Below, piece after piece: positions 36,211 to 47,193 of a stretch of DNA of 64,000 bases. Origin of the DNA: Saururus chinensis (taxonomy: Eukaryota > Streptophyta > Magnoliopsida > Piperales > Saururaceae); contig CP141140.1 in assembly GCA_035235625.1 (NCBI GenBank), positions 55,299,351-55,363,350 of the forward strand. Direction: 5' to 3'. The position numbers and the translations under genes were made by a program. The notes under the pieces were generated by a model. That model had not been told where the DNA came from and did no database searches. It was given only the letters and a program-made list of their open reading frames with translations. Position 1 is the stretch's first letter. Each line of letters starts with the position of its first letter.

Positions 36211-37112
36211 ATTATACATTATATTTTAAAAATAATAAAAAAATGTAAGAAATAAAATATATTATATCTAAATAGTGAAATTTTAATCTATTATTAACAC
36301 TACTTTTTATTAAAAATTTAATATTTATTTATTATATATACAAATAGTGAATATTGAATAAAATATATATTATATTTATGAAAACAATTTTAAAAATTAT
36401 TTATTAAATAAAATTAATTAATAAATATATTTGCAACGCTTATAATTAACCGTTGCTATTACAAATACTATTTACAATGCTTATTTAAAGAGGAGAAAGA
36501 GGAGAGGAGAGGGAGAGAGAGAGGGGAGAGGGATATTAAATAATTATAAATTTTTTAAGATTTTTTTATAAATTATTTTATTTTAAAAATAAAAAATAAA
36601 AAATAAAAAATAAAATAAATACTATTAGCGACGTATATGTTATACGCCGCTAATATTAAAGGTATTAGCGACGTATAGTTCTAAATGTTGCTAGTACTTT
36701 TATTTTTTTGTTTTAAATTAATAGTTAATATCAAGACTATTAGCGACGCTTGTTCCAAACGTCGCTAATAGTCATATTATTAGTGACGCTTGTAATTAGT
36801 GTCGCTAATAGTTGGACTATTAGCGACGCTTGAATTAAGTGTCGCTAATATTTTTGATTTTTTTTCTTTTTAATTAAAATATATATATTTTAGCAACGTT
36901 TATATAAAGTGTCGTTAATATCATTAGTATTAGCGACATTTTATACTAAGCGTCGCTAATACATAACTATTAGTGACACATAAGAATATGTGTCGCAAAT
37001 AGTTTATTTTTTGCGACGAGTTTTTATTTATCGCTAGTATAGGTTTTTAGCGACGCTTATAGTTACGTCGCTAATAAATGCGTCACTAATAATACATTTT
37101 GTTGTAGTGTCT

Positions 37113-40100
37113 TAGGAACTCTTGCAACAAAGACCCATTAAGTGTATGTTTAACTCTTTCACTAATGTAATTCACAAAGCTAAGGCATATAAATGAATGC
37201 TAATGACTCTTTTGACACTTCTTTCAACATTTCATGGTCATGGAAGTTCTATTTCTTTTCAACTCATTAGTGAGGTTTCACATTTTTCTCTAGGTTTCCC
37301 AAGGCTTTCTCTTCTCTCTTACCACACCTACAACCATTTTGATATACCCTTATATGTATCAAATATCTACACTTAGATGCCCTTATTTTAAAATTTTAAT
37401 CTTGATTTTATTTCATTTATAACTGATTAGAGGTTTATTCATATTTGATCAGGTTATGTGAGATTAGTTTGTAAACATGTGGTTGTTGGAGCTTATGATG
37501 CTTACTTCAAGCAAAGTGATCTAGTCCAGTCCATGCAGAGGGCGGATTCATCCAGCGAGATCCACTTTGAGGAGATAAAAAACCAAGTGTGCCTTATATA
37601 TAGATAGGACCCAAAGCTAACTCTATGCATAGTCATTGATTTTCATACGCCTATTCAAGTTTGGACAAGGTTTATATTGGCCCCTCCTGCTAACTTTAGG
37701 AGCATCGTTTTTCCTTGGTAGCCAAGTGATTATATATTTGGCAAGTAAAGATTGTACTGTTGTGATTGGTAAGGTTGTTGGAAGTTGCTTTAAAGGGAAG
37801 GGAATCAAGAATAATAATATTGGGCTGCTTTACATCAGGAATTGGCTGGCTCGAGCAACGACTCTGATGAAGGAAAGGATGGAGTTCAACGTAGAGAAAG
37901 GGATATGATGTTGTAGATTTGATATGGATGAAAATATTTTGTCATTGGCCCTACATAATAATTTGCCTAAGATTGAAGTCTACAGTTGCTAAGAAATCTT
38001 TATGAAAGCTAGTTACTCTATACAAGAGAAGAGAAGTTTCTCATTGTCAAGAAATGAAGAACGACAATACATGTCAATGGAGGACTTTCCATTGTTTGGT
38101 GTACGAGGTAGTTGTTAAAAAGGAAATACAGTAATCCAAGAATTCCATGTAGCCATAAATGGAAAAGTAACAATGTTGATTGGTTTTCAATCTGATAGCT
38201 CATATACTCCTCCAAAGCAAACTGAAATGGAAAGCTGAATCTCTGATTGGCTGCTAATGGATAAGATAAAAAACAGAATGAGAGAACGTGAAGAGGAAGA
38301 GAGGGGTTGAACGGACTTTATGCCGTAAGAGGAGTTTAAGTAAGATCTCCCTTGGTAATTAAAGGCCGACTGAACTGGCTATATAAAACAGTAAGCTGAG
38401 AAGAGGAGGGGGGGATTGGACTGCTGAAAATAAAGAGACCAATTTGATGCAATAAACACCAACATGAAGCAGCAGCCAGCCAAATGAGTGATACAGAGAA
38501 ATTTCAGAGAGAAATGAGAGAGGAGGAAGAGAAATTGAAGCTGCCTAGTTATCGTCGTCAACCACATGCACGTTGTTAATGGCTTCACCAAATCAGCCTT
38601 ATTCTTTAACATCTATAGCATGCTAAATCATAGCTACGGCTGAGATGAACCCTTAACTACATTGGTTCTATCTTTCTCTCTTTTATTTTAATTTTGTTTG
38701 ATGTAAGACTTTATTCCCTTGCGTATGTATTAAACGAGAAAAATATGTACTAAATAGAAAATTATGCATTATTAAAAAATTACAATTATTATAGCAAATA
38801 AAACGGCCAGAGGAAAAACCACTATATACATTTAGAAAATGGGTATAAAACTCATATATAATTCGTCACTTGGCATGCATAAGGTAACACTCACAAGATG
38901 CATGAAATGAAATTATGGATATGCCTAATGTTAGGGTTCTATGACGACATAAGGCCCTTCGATATAGCGGATGCAAACTAGCTTGTTTTGCACCCTTTCG
39001 AAAAATAGTGCAGACTACAATGTACATGGGATACGAGACATATAAGAAGAGAAAAAGATATTCAAATTATTCGGCCGACAATCTAATCTTGGGCCTTCGG
39101 ATTACATTAAGTGAAGTAAAATAAGGCATAGAATTAGGTATGTGGGATGCTATTTGGGTCGTGTATACGGTAAAACCCAACCCTATCTTAACGAGTTAGG
39201 TTTAATTTTTTAAATTTAACCTGAATAATTATTTTAATTTAGCTTCGGGTTTTAAGTGATTCAACTTAACTTAATTAAAGTTGTAAATATAAATTTTTAT
39301 TTTTTATTTATATTTTAATAATATTTAAATATTTTTAAAAAAAATTAACGAGTGTAAGAGGTCAAATTTAAGTTAAGGCAATTAGATCAAGTCGGGTTAT
39401 TATTTTTTAAATAATATCAAATTTAACCCACAGCCCGAGATAGAAAGAAGGACCCACATAGTCCTAGCGTGCATTTAATAGTTTGTCAAAGGCGGACTGC
39501 GAATTGAGCATTGATTGTTTAACTTAGTTGACTGATCAAACTTCTCTGCCCCATTCAAACTGCCGTGCCATTTTGACGGACGTAGCTAACCCTGCACATA
39601 TACAAGAAACTGGGCCCCAAATTGAATGCGAGAGTCGGGTCAGAGCTTCAGGTGGGCCATGGGGAGGGGTCAACGATGGCAATTGCCTTCTGTTGAGGTC
39701 TTTGGTGGGACACAGTTAGTTGGACGGAATCTGACAGAGTTTGATTGACATGTCATAAATGTGTCGGACACCATAACACAAACTACGAGGTACTACGTGT
39801 GGTCCGTGATGGTAGTCGTGTCAAACACGTGACAACCAGTGCGAACTGTTTCTTGTTCGCATTTCTAGGTGGATATCTGGCATCGTGCCAGTTTCCCGTG
39901 ATCTATCTTGACTACGGCCGTCCCGGTAAAGGCTTCCTTTTTCGCACTTTGGTTTTTCCTTATTTACATCTCTTCTTTGCTCACTTTTACCACATTCTTC
40001 ACCGGCCAGGTTTTACACTTTTTTTGGATAATCATACGGAGAAATGTTTGTTATGCTTCGCAAGGTGCAAGGCAGTAAGCCGAGCATAAAAAATGTCTGT

Positions 40101-40115
40101 CATAAAAAAAATGTA
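37113..40115. repeat. Copy B of the 4.8-kb duplication, part 3
   Basis: Resumes at taggaactcttgcaacaaag (copy A about 16,321) and runs to cataaaaaaaatgta at 40,115. After this the copies no longer match (ggaata in copy A, tgtgac in copy B). With parts 1 and 2 it totals about 4.84 kb, against 4.82 kb for copy A. Confidence 0.92.
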
Positions 40116-41550
40116 TGTGACAGTGATATATATTAATATATTAGTATAAATATTTTTTATGTTAATTTATATTAGTATATACATCATTAATCTTGAAAAT
40201 AAATGCCTCACAAATATTCCTTACGCATACAATGAGCTTAGAACATAAAAATTACTTCCCTTATAGTGGTGTGGTTTTAGCTTACAGGGACGTTGGGCAC
40301 AAGTGGGTGATGGGCCTCTCTTCTCTATTTTAAGAATAAAAAAAATTCTAAGAATTACAGCTCACTACTACTCTGAAAAATAGGCCATTCGATTATACTA
40401 TGAGATCATGATCTGATAGTCCAGCTGCTCCTCAACTAGTCCTTCTCATATGTTAAATATTTGATCTAAAATTAAGGTAGAAATGGATGTGTCCATATAT
40501 GTTTTAGTGAATTCTTAATGAAGGTGCCATGTTCAACAGAACCACAATGGCAGAAAGGGCATTCCATGTCTTGAAATATGCCACTACAATAAAGAGAGCC
40601 CTTTGTTATCAACTTTTTTGCAATAAACACGAGTTTCGATGCTTATAGTGGCCATTTTTAACGATATTTTCACTTTATCGCAACAAAATTAAGAGTTTTT
40701 TCTATATTGCTTGGCCAAAGAATGAAAAATTACATATTCCCTGGATTTTAAATGAAAATGTCATATAACCTAGAATAACACAATATAAGGTAAATTTTAA
40801 ACTAAAATACCCCTAACCAGAGGTAAGGTTTTATATTATGTAAAACCTTCACAAAATCGCATTTATTAGCATACGACTTCAGACACCGGCTATTCCTCCA
40901 ATTGAAAACTCCGTTTTGATTAGAAAGTCCTCTAATTGAGCACCGTTCATGCAGCGTGGGAGAAGATTTTGCGACTTATCTGACCAGACATAGAAGATTA
41001 AGGCTTTTTGTTCTAGAACAAGTTTGTGAGGAACGAGTTTTGGAATGAGTTTTTCTCGTAATTAAGTTGAATTTTGAAACTGTACGCCCCAAAGGTGGTT
41101 CTTCTTTGTAGCGTGGTTCGGGTATGCAGTGATCCCAATAAAGGATTAAACTTTGTAGAAAAGCAGCGGCTGAGCGAGTGGTTAATCCGGCTCGGAGAAC
41201 AACAACGGCGGTTTCGTGATAAGGCATTTCAAATATTTGTATGCACGATTTTTGTTTTAGCATGTATTAGAGCCCATGGCATAGGCAGACAAAGCAGACT
41301 ATTGTTGGGTCAGAAAGATGATGAGTCATATCTCGTGTGTTCAATAAGATGCTGGAAACACAATGTTCAACCATTATGATATCGTGTATGAGAGTTCCTC
41401 GTAGCGTATGTTCGATCATACGATAAATATACTTATCGTATAAATAGAAATTAGTTACATAATGTGAATCGACGCGGCTATTGATTATGGTCATAACCTA
41501 TTGTTGATTGACATATATTTATCCAATTTTGCAGACGTAAAGTTAGAGTA
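40116..41550. other. DNA without a recognised gene
   Basis: Mostly AT-rich. CCACTACAATAAAGAGAGCC near 40,580 resembles one CACTA terminus, followed by ttttgcaataaacacgag and gcttatagtggcc words, but no partner terminus was found. At 41,385-41,440 the words gatatcgtgta, gatcatacgata and cttatcgtataaat recall the motif-rich MULE-like DNA beyond the next solo LTR. No coding family was recognised. Confidence 0.4.
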
Positions 41551-42634
41551 TGTGACGGCCGTCTTTCTTTTTTTATATATATCGTCATAATGTTCGACAC
41601 GCTCCACCAACACATGTGCGTTCGAAACACGACGGCCGTCGATGCGGATCACAGTCATATATGCCTTATATTAATCATAGGCATACCACGGAGTTATTGC
41701 ACAGCAAAATATTAATAATAACATATTTCACACAAACCATGGACTTAGGTTCGTAGAGTTTGAAGTTTTACAAGCCTTACAAGTCTTCGGGCACATCATG
41801 CCCTTAATCTGCAGTCATGTAAATATTACATTTTTTTTTCCAAAATCAGAAAGCAGATAAATATCTAGGACACTACACGCCCTTCACCTTTGCCCTCGCT
41901 GCATTACCTGCAGAATCTGGGGGTGGGTGAGTATTTTAAAATACTCAGCAGGTTGATTTAAAATCTAACAGAGATGTTAAGCAGAAATCTGTTTGAAATC
42001 CCTACAACATTTTCTTTAGAAACCTTTATCACGATAAATTATGCAGAAAATACAGCGATTCTAAATCACAACAAATCCACAACAAATCCAAAAGCCGCGA
42101 CACCCTACGGCCTACCCTCGGCGCTCATGGGGCAAACGAGGGCCACTTAGGGACATAGCTTTCCCACGATGCTCTACCCTGTGCGCGCCACCTGCCGATT
42201 ATTTTTCTCGGCGGGCATCATCACTCTATGATTATTCCGGGTTCTTAAGCCCATGAATTAATCATCACATCGTTCAAAACATAGCAATATTCATGCTAAA
42301 ATAGTTCATCACATAACATGTCTCACATAAATCAATCACATAAGCTTAATCATGTTAAATCATGCGTAAAGAAGTTATACTAAGCACACGTTTAGAGTTT
42401 AAAGTCCCCTACCTAAACCCTTGGTTACAAATTCGTAACAGTAGAAGCCTCAAATAACGAAACCGACCCCACCACAGCGTCCAGAACGTTGAATTCTGTA
42501 GGAAACGCCTTTTGGATCGCTCGATTCGGACTTAAAATGAGTGAGAAATGAAGAATAGAAGTTTCTGAACATGGGAGAGAAATGGGAAAACGTGGGAGAG
42601 AATTCTTCTCTTTCTTTTTGGATGTCAAGGATGC

Positions 42635-42644
42635 TATTTATAGA
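42635..42644 (-). promoter_or_regulatory. TATA box of the solo LTR
   Basis: The minus strand reads TATAAATAGC. It is followed downstream by a leader and preceded by the palindrome at 42,663-42,680. Confidence 0.65.
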
Positions 42645-42662
42645 AGAATTGGATAGATGTGA

Positions 42663-42680
42663 GGTTGACACGTGTCAACC
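42663..42680. promoter_or_regulatory. 18-bp palindrome with ACGT core upstream of the TATA box
   Basis: GGTTGACACGTGTCAACC is a perfect inverted repeat containing the G-box-type core ACACGTGT. The solo LTR at 51,994-53,638 has GACACGTGTC at 52,579-52,588 in the matching position before its TATA box, so a bZIP/bHLH-type binding site is plausible. Confidence 0.55.
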
Positions 42681-42838
42681 CTATCCGCTTTGTCAGCAAT
42701 CCTATCTGCTATCAATCCTATCTGCTTTGTCAGCAAGCCTATTCACTATTGATCCTATCCGCTTTGTTAGCAATCCTATCCACTATCAATCCTATCCGCT
42801 TTGTCAGCAGTCCTATCCACTGCGTCGTTGATCCTATC
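42680..42838 (-). repeat. 37-bp tandem repeat in the U3 of the solo LTR
   Basis: Four units of cctatccgctttgtcagcaa plus tcctatccactatcaat, with a few changes each. They lie directly upstream of the palindrome and TATA box, where LTR enhancers usually sit. Confidence 0.85.
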
Positions 42839-43334
42839 AAGAAAGATATTGTTTTATTCAAATAATATCTTAACCTCAAAACGCGATAACTTTCAACCTT
42901 GACGTTGGAATCGCACGCCCTTGATACCGATGGACTTGTGTCGACGAGCCCTTTGAAATAAGACAAAAACATGGGTAGGTCATCCCGCACTTTCTAAGTG
43001 GGTCCCGCCCATATGACATTTTTTTTTCGAGGTCGGAATCGTACGTTCCTAGTACCGATAGACTCGTATCGACGAGCCCTTCGAAATTAGACCACACATG
43101 GGTAGGTTATCTCGCACTTTTAAAGTGGGTCCCGCCCATGTGGCATGCTTCCCGAGGTCGTAACTTTCGTTCTCGAACTCCGTTTCATGTGTTCTTCGAT
43201 TCGTTACACTTGTTACTCCGAGCTCTACCTGGATACGGGGATTTCACCTAATGAAACCCCCTAACACTAATTTTAAATTACTAAATTACCCTTAACATCC
43301 CGAGTTAGGCAAAACCAAAAAATGGGTCGTTACA

Positions 43335-44113
43335 AAGTATTACATCAAATAGCGGAGTCAGTGTAGGTTGCAAAAGAGAAGAAGAAGAGAATCTATGGGA
43401 GTATACTGGGTTGAGAATAAATAGTTTCCCAGCTAGACAACGTCTATCAAAAGACCTTGTAGATTCACATCCAGGATACAAGGCCATATTGGTGGAGACT
43501 GAGTTCCACCAAGTATATGATTGCAAGCCCATCATCATCTCCAGGCTGCTGTTGGATGTACTCATTGGTGATTGTTAGGACAACTCACTAGAGGTCTTCA
43601 ACACAAGGAACAACTCACTGGAGGTCTGTCGAACCTATATAAGTCATGACCCATAGAAACACTCCTTTACACTAACTACCTATCTTTGTTAAAGTAAGAG
43701 TGCATAACGGATGAGGTAATATCGTTTCATTGCTCATATGTTTTAACCTCATCGTATTATCAATCAAATGATTGAATAACTAATTAAGATGTTCAATTAA
43801 TTATTATTTTATCGATTACACATCCTTTCTTCATATCTTTGTTTTCATAATAAACTAAGTTTTGACTGTAATGGCTGAAGTAAAACTAGCGTCTTAATTA
43901 CTACACAACTTGTAAATTTTTCGTGTGATCGGTAATACCATATAGTCGATGGCACGATCCATCAACTATCATGTCATTACTGACATGTTTGGTTTGTTGT
44001 AGGTCATAGATGTGTTCTTCCATCTTCTTGATGGAAGCAATGCGAGAAATCCAAGCAAGCACCCCAACTATTTTTTTGGCAGGTTCGCCATTTAGCACTA
44101 TTTTAACATTAGC
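43335..44113. other. AT-rich DNA without a recognised gene, part of the MULE-like region
   Basis: This continues the DNA that flanks the solo LTR on its left. The minus-strand frame at 43,305-43,565 overlaps the LTR border and is not a gene. Confidence 0.4.
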
Positions 44114-44503
44114 ATGGCGGAAGGGCCGGTGGAGAAGGAGGGAACATTCTCTGGTATATTGTTGAGAGGCCTGAATGTTAACACGGAGAGCGGTTTTATT
44201 CCTATCTACGTCAAGGGCCACTTTCTCTTGCTTATTGTCCCGGGCAAGGAGAAGCGATTTAGATGGTACAATCCTCTAAAGGGTGAACACGATCACCACT
44301 TCGCCAAGGTTGACAGTGTCATGAAACATATTGCCAATGGAATGAAGAAGGCATTTAAGATAAAGGGTGCGTAGCAGTGGCCAATGACTAAGATCAACAA
44401 ATGCTTGTACCAGGAAACAAATGAAGATTGTGGTTTGTTTATCATGTACTACATAGTGAATTGGCAGGGGGCGTCATTAAGCCAGATCTTAGACAACTCG
44501 AGA
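44114..44503 (+). pseudogene. Ulp1-type (C48) cysteine protease fragment
   Basis: The translation reads FIPIYVKGHFLLLIVPGKEK...RWYNPLK and, after an in-frame TAG at 44,372-44,374, INKCLYQETNEDCGLFIMYYIV. This is the usual order of the C48 catalytic core: His in the GH(W/F)xLL strand, an acidic position in the Y-D-x-L turn (Asn here), Gln of the oxyanion hole, and Cys in DCG. SUMO-protease-like domains of this type are often carried by plant MULEs. The stop, the short length and the Asp-to-Asn position indicate a non-functional remnant. An in-frame stop lies just upstream of the ATG, so upstream exons, if any, are lost. Confidence 0.75.
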
Positions 44504-46428
44504 TAATATGCTTGGTCAGGCTGATGATCTGCGCTGCTATACTTCGGGCCTGAATCGATGAGGACTTTGATCCGGGTACAAATGAATTGTAAAAACAAAA
44601 TAGACTTCTTTCGAGCTTCGATTAACTGACAATTTTTTTTACCAATTATTTTGTAATTATCTAATGGAATAGAAATATATGTACCAATGTCAGATGGCGT
44701 ATATTCGATCAAACGATTTGTACCAATGTCGTATTTTTTAGAGCATGAAACAAAAGTACACATATATCTGATCGTATGATAGTTCTCACGATTAGCTACT
44801 ACATCATGTTATCGCATACACGGAACCTCATATTAGGTCATGTTATCGCATACAAGACATCTCCTATTAGGACATCTTTGATGTCGTGTAATCAAAAAAA
44901 TGATATTGACAAATGTCGTTGATCCTATCCGACGACCACTATATTTGTCATGCGACCAAGCATACATTGAATGTATCTCACGTATTGCTAATAAGAACAC
45001 AATGACACATATGGCCGGTTATTCTATCATGTAATCAAGAATACGATATGTACCAATGTTCTGCATTCGGACCGCCAATGTTTTATTTCAAATAACTTAG
45101 TGGTCATCGTATCATCGATCTTACAATAATAGTTTAGGTCGTGTTATCAGAAATACTGAGCTACATCTTGTTATCGTGTTTGTTTTTACACGAATCCACA
45201 TTTCATCATGTGTTTGAATGCATGACCAATATAGAGATCGTGTTAGTAAGAATACAATCATCGCATTATTAATTGGAGACAAATAAGTAAATAGACGCCT
45301 GTTGATGATGTAATGTATTCGATCAAACGATATGTATAGTGGTGGGTGAATCGTGCCCTCATCAGTGGCGGGTGAGGATAGCCACTGACAAGGTGACGAA
45401 TCACCATCTAACGCTATAGCAATGTCCCAAAGACTCTATCTCGATGCCAACGATAAGTGGGCGTGTGATCTCCTTGCAGACTCTTGGACCCATCAGTTCA
45501 ATTGTGACGTAACATTCACGACATTCAGATAACACCAGGTAGTAAATCGCCCCCCATCGCGTTATATGACTGTCCCGAAGGCTCTGTCTCGTCTCTGTCA
45601 CGTCCTCCTCATGAACTTGGTAAGCCCAGAGGTCACCGTTATATATGTAGGTAGGATGCGAGGGATATGAACTGTCAGGATCGGCAAACTGAACTAGAAG
45701 GTTCGAAGTGTAGGTCTGGGTTTCCATATATCGTGTAAGTCTGGGTTATGGAAATTATTCCATATATAGTGTAGGTCCAGGTTACCATATTGTATTATCC
45801 GAATTTGACACATTGGAAATTGGAAATGACTCCTCGCAAATTGGTGATTCTAATTTAATTGAAATGCCAAAAATTGTGGTGATTCTTCGGGAATTGGGTG
45901 GTTAAATTAATGTAATTGTCATGTGTTCGATTGCACGACATGACCAATATCTTGTAATTGATTACACGCCTAGCAAAAATATTCATTATCGTAGTCTAGA
46001 GATCGTAAAATGGGACTTATAACTCATCGTGTTCATGTTAACATGATATTTACGTAAGTCGTGTGAAAACAAAATGCGAGTATGTTATTAGCCTGTGGAT
46101 GATAACATGATATACGAACATATCGTGTTACGGCATACACTCTAAATAAATATTACCTATGAACCATCATTTCTTATAGTTTACAGTTATGCCTACCATC
46201 ATCCTCATTGATATATCACCGTCTATCGAATAAGACGTGAAAGAGACAGATCAACGGAGACATTGATATATCATCATCTAGAGAATCAAGCCTATCATCA
46301 GATATAGATGAATACAATATCCGATGGAGGACCGATTCACCAGCTACTGCTACAACAATCCCTCGTATAATCCATTGCCGCGAAGAACATCACTATGTGA
46401 GAAATTTCCCTGCAAACTCCTTTGATAT
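44504..46428. other. AT-rich MULE-like DNA with recurrent tcgtgttatcg-type words
   Basis: Variants of catgttatcgcatac, cgtgttatcag and tcgtgttacggcatac recur between 44,800 and 46,150. The segment 45,900-45,990 (tgtaattgtcatgtg..cgattgcacgacatgaccaatat) resembles 62,075-62,165 in the same orientation. A minus-strand frame of 108 codons at 45,401-45,727 has balanced composition but no family signature. A plus-strand frame is open from about 46,243 to 46,428 and stays open across the LTR insertion into 61,673-61,720. Confidence 0.4.
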
Positions 46429-47193
46429 TGTAACGTCCAGGAATTTTCTGAATTCCCGAAGTCGACCACGGGGAAATTAAGGTGTTGGACCCCTTGACCT
46501 TCTCATGAGAATACCATGATCATTAGTTGGAAGTGATGGTTGAATCCTATACAGATGGAAAGTAGATAGAAAGAGCTTTGAAATGCCACCAAGAATGCGC
46601 GAATCTGAGTTTGGATGAGGGAAATAAGGCCGTTCGAAGTTAAATATAGTGCAAAGGGTCCGTTTACCCAAATTGGACGCATAAATTGGTTGTTTAAGTC
46701 GCTATACTGGCCCGGTCAATTAGTGTTATGAAATTATGTTTCAAAGGCCCAATTATGTTGCTAAGAGGGGATTAGTTGACCCAAACCTCTTTGGGGATTA
46801 GGGTTATTGTAAAAGGGGGCTAAAGGAAAGGGGGTTCATTTGACTATTAAGAAAAGGAGGAGCCGTCAGTGGATTTTTCCGGCGAGACTCTGGTGAAGCG
46901 TTGGCGATGGTGGATCGACGACAAACACGGATGTTTTGCAAGGTAGGATTTTCAACTTCATATTAATTTCATTACATTAATATGGTCATTGTTTCAACGC
47001 GGTGTAAAAGAATAGTCGCAGCCGGTACAGTGGCTACACTCATCATCTAAATATGAGAAACAGAGAGGAGGAGGGGTTTCCGTCCTTGACAGAGGCTGGA
47101 CAGCCATATGCTAGTAGTGAACTAGCACTGTGGGGATCATCACTTGACGGCGATCCATCCATGTCTGGCCGGGCAATCAGTCGAGGTAGCTGC

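Larger units (their letters stand above)
32442..37109 (+). mobile_element. TE3: non-autonomous CACTA transposon, TSD TCT
   Basis: Starts TACTACAACAAAAAAGACC at 32,442, with the first base changed from C to T, and ends CATTTTGTTGTAGTG at 37,109 (4,668 bp). TCT occurs at 32,439-32,441 and 37,110-37,112, and copy A has the empty site with one TCT. The left terminus matches TE2 in 17 of the first 18 bases. The right terminus shares TTATAGTTACGTCGCTAATA-type text with TE2, so they belong to one family in the same orientation. It contains repeated CT-rich units and a (CCACCN)n-bearing insertion. No transposase frame is present. Confidence 0.94.
41551..43334 (-). mobile_element. Solo LTR of a Ty3/gypsy element, near-perfect TSD
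   Basis: On the minus strand it starts TGTAACGACCC (43,334) and ends GACGGCCGTCACA (41,551), so it has TG/CA ends. GAGTA (41,546-41,550) and AAGTA (43,335-43,339) flank it, a 5-bp duplication with one change. No second LTR or internal region is present, so it is a solo LTR from recombination. A minus-strand TATAAATAG box lies at 42,635-42,644. Upstream of it are an 18-bp palindrome and a 37-bp tandem repeat. The terminal words are close to those of the LTRs at 47,194 and 51,994, so these belong to related lineages. Confidence 0.85.

Noticed and set aside
14482-40115. The two 4.8-kb copies as giant LTRs of one copia element, since a copia relic lies between them
   Set aside because: No primer site follows copy A, there is no TG/CA terminal pattern at both ends, no TSD is seen, and the copia relic is truncated before RNase H exactly at copy B.
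45401-45727. Minus-strand 108-codon frame in the MULE-like region as a gene
   Set aside because: No recognisable domain, no support for the start, and the surrounding DNA is decayed. It is kept only as a note in the region entry.
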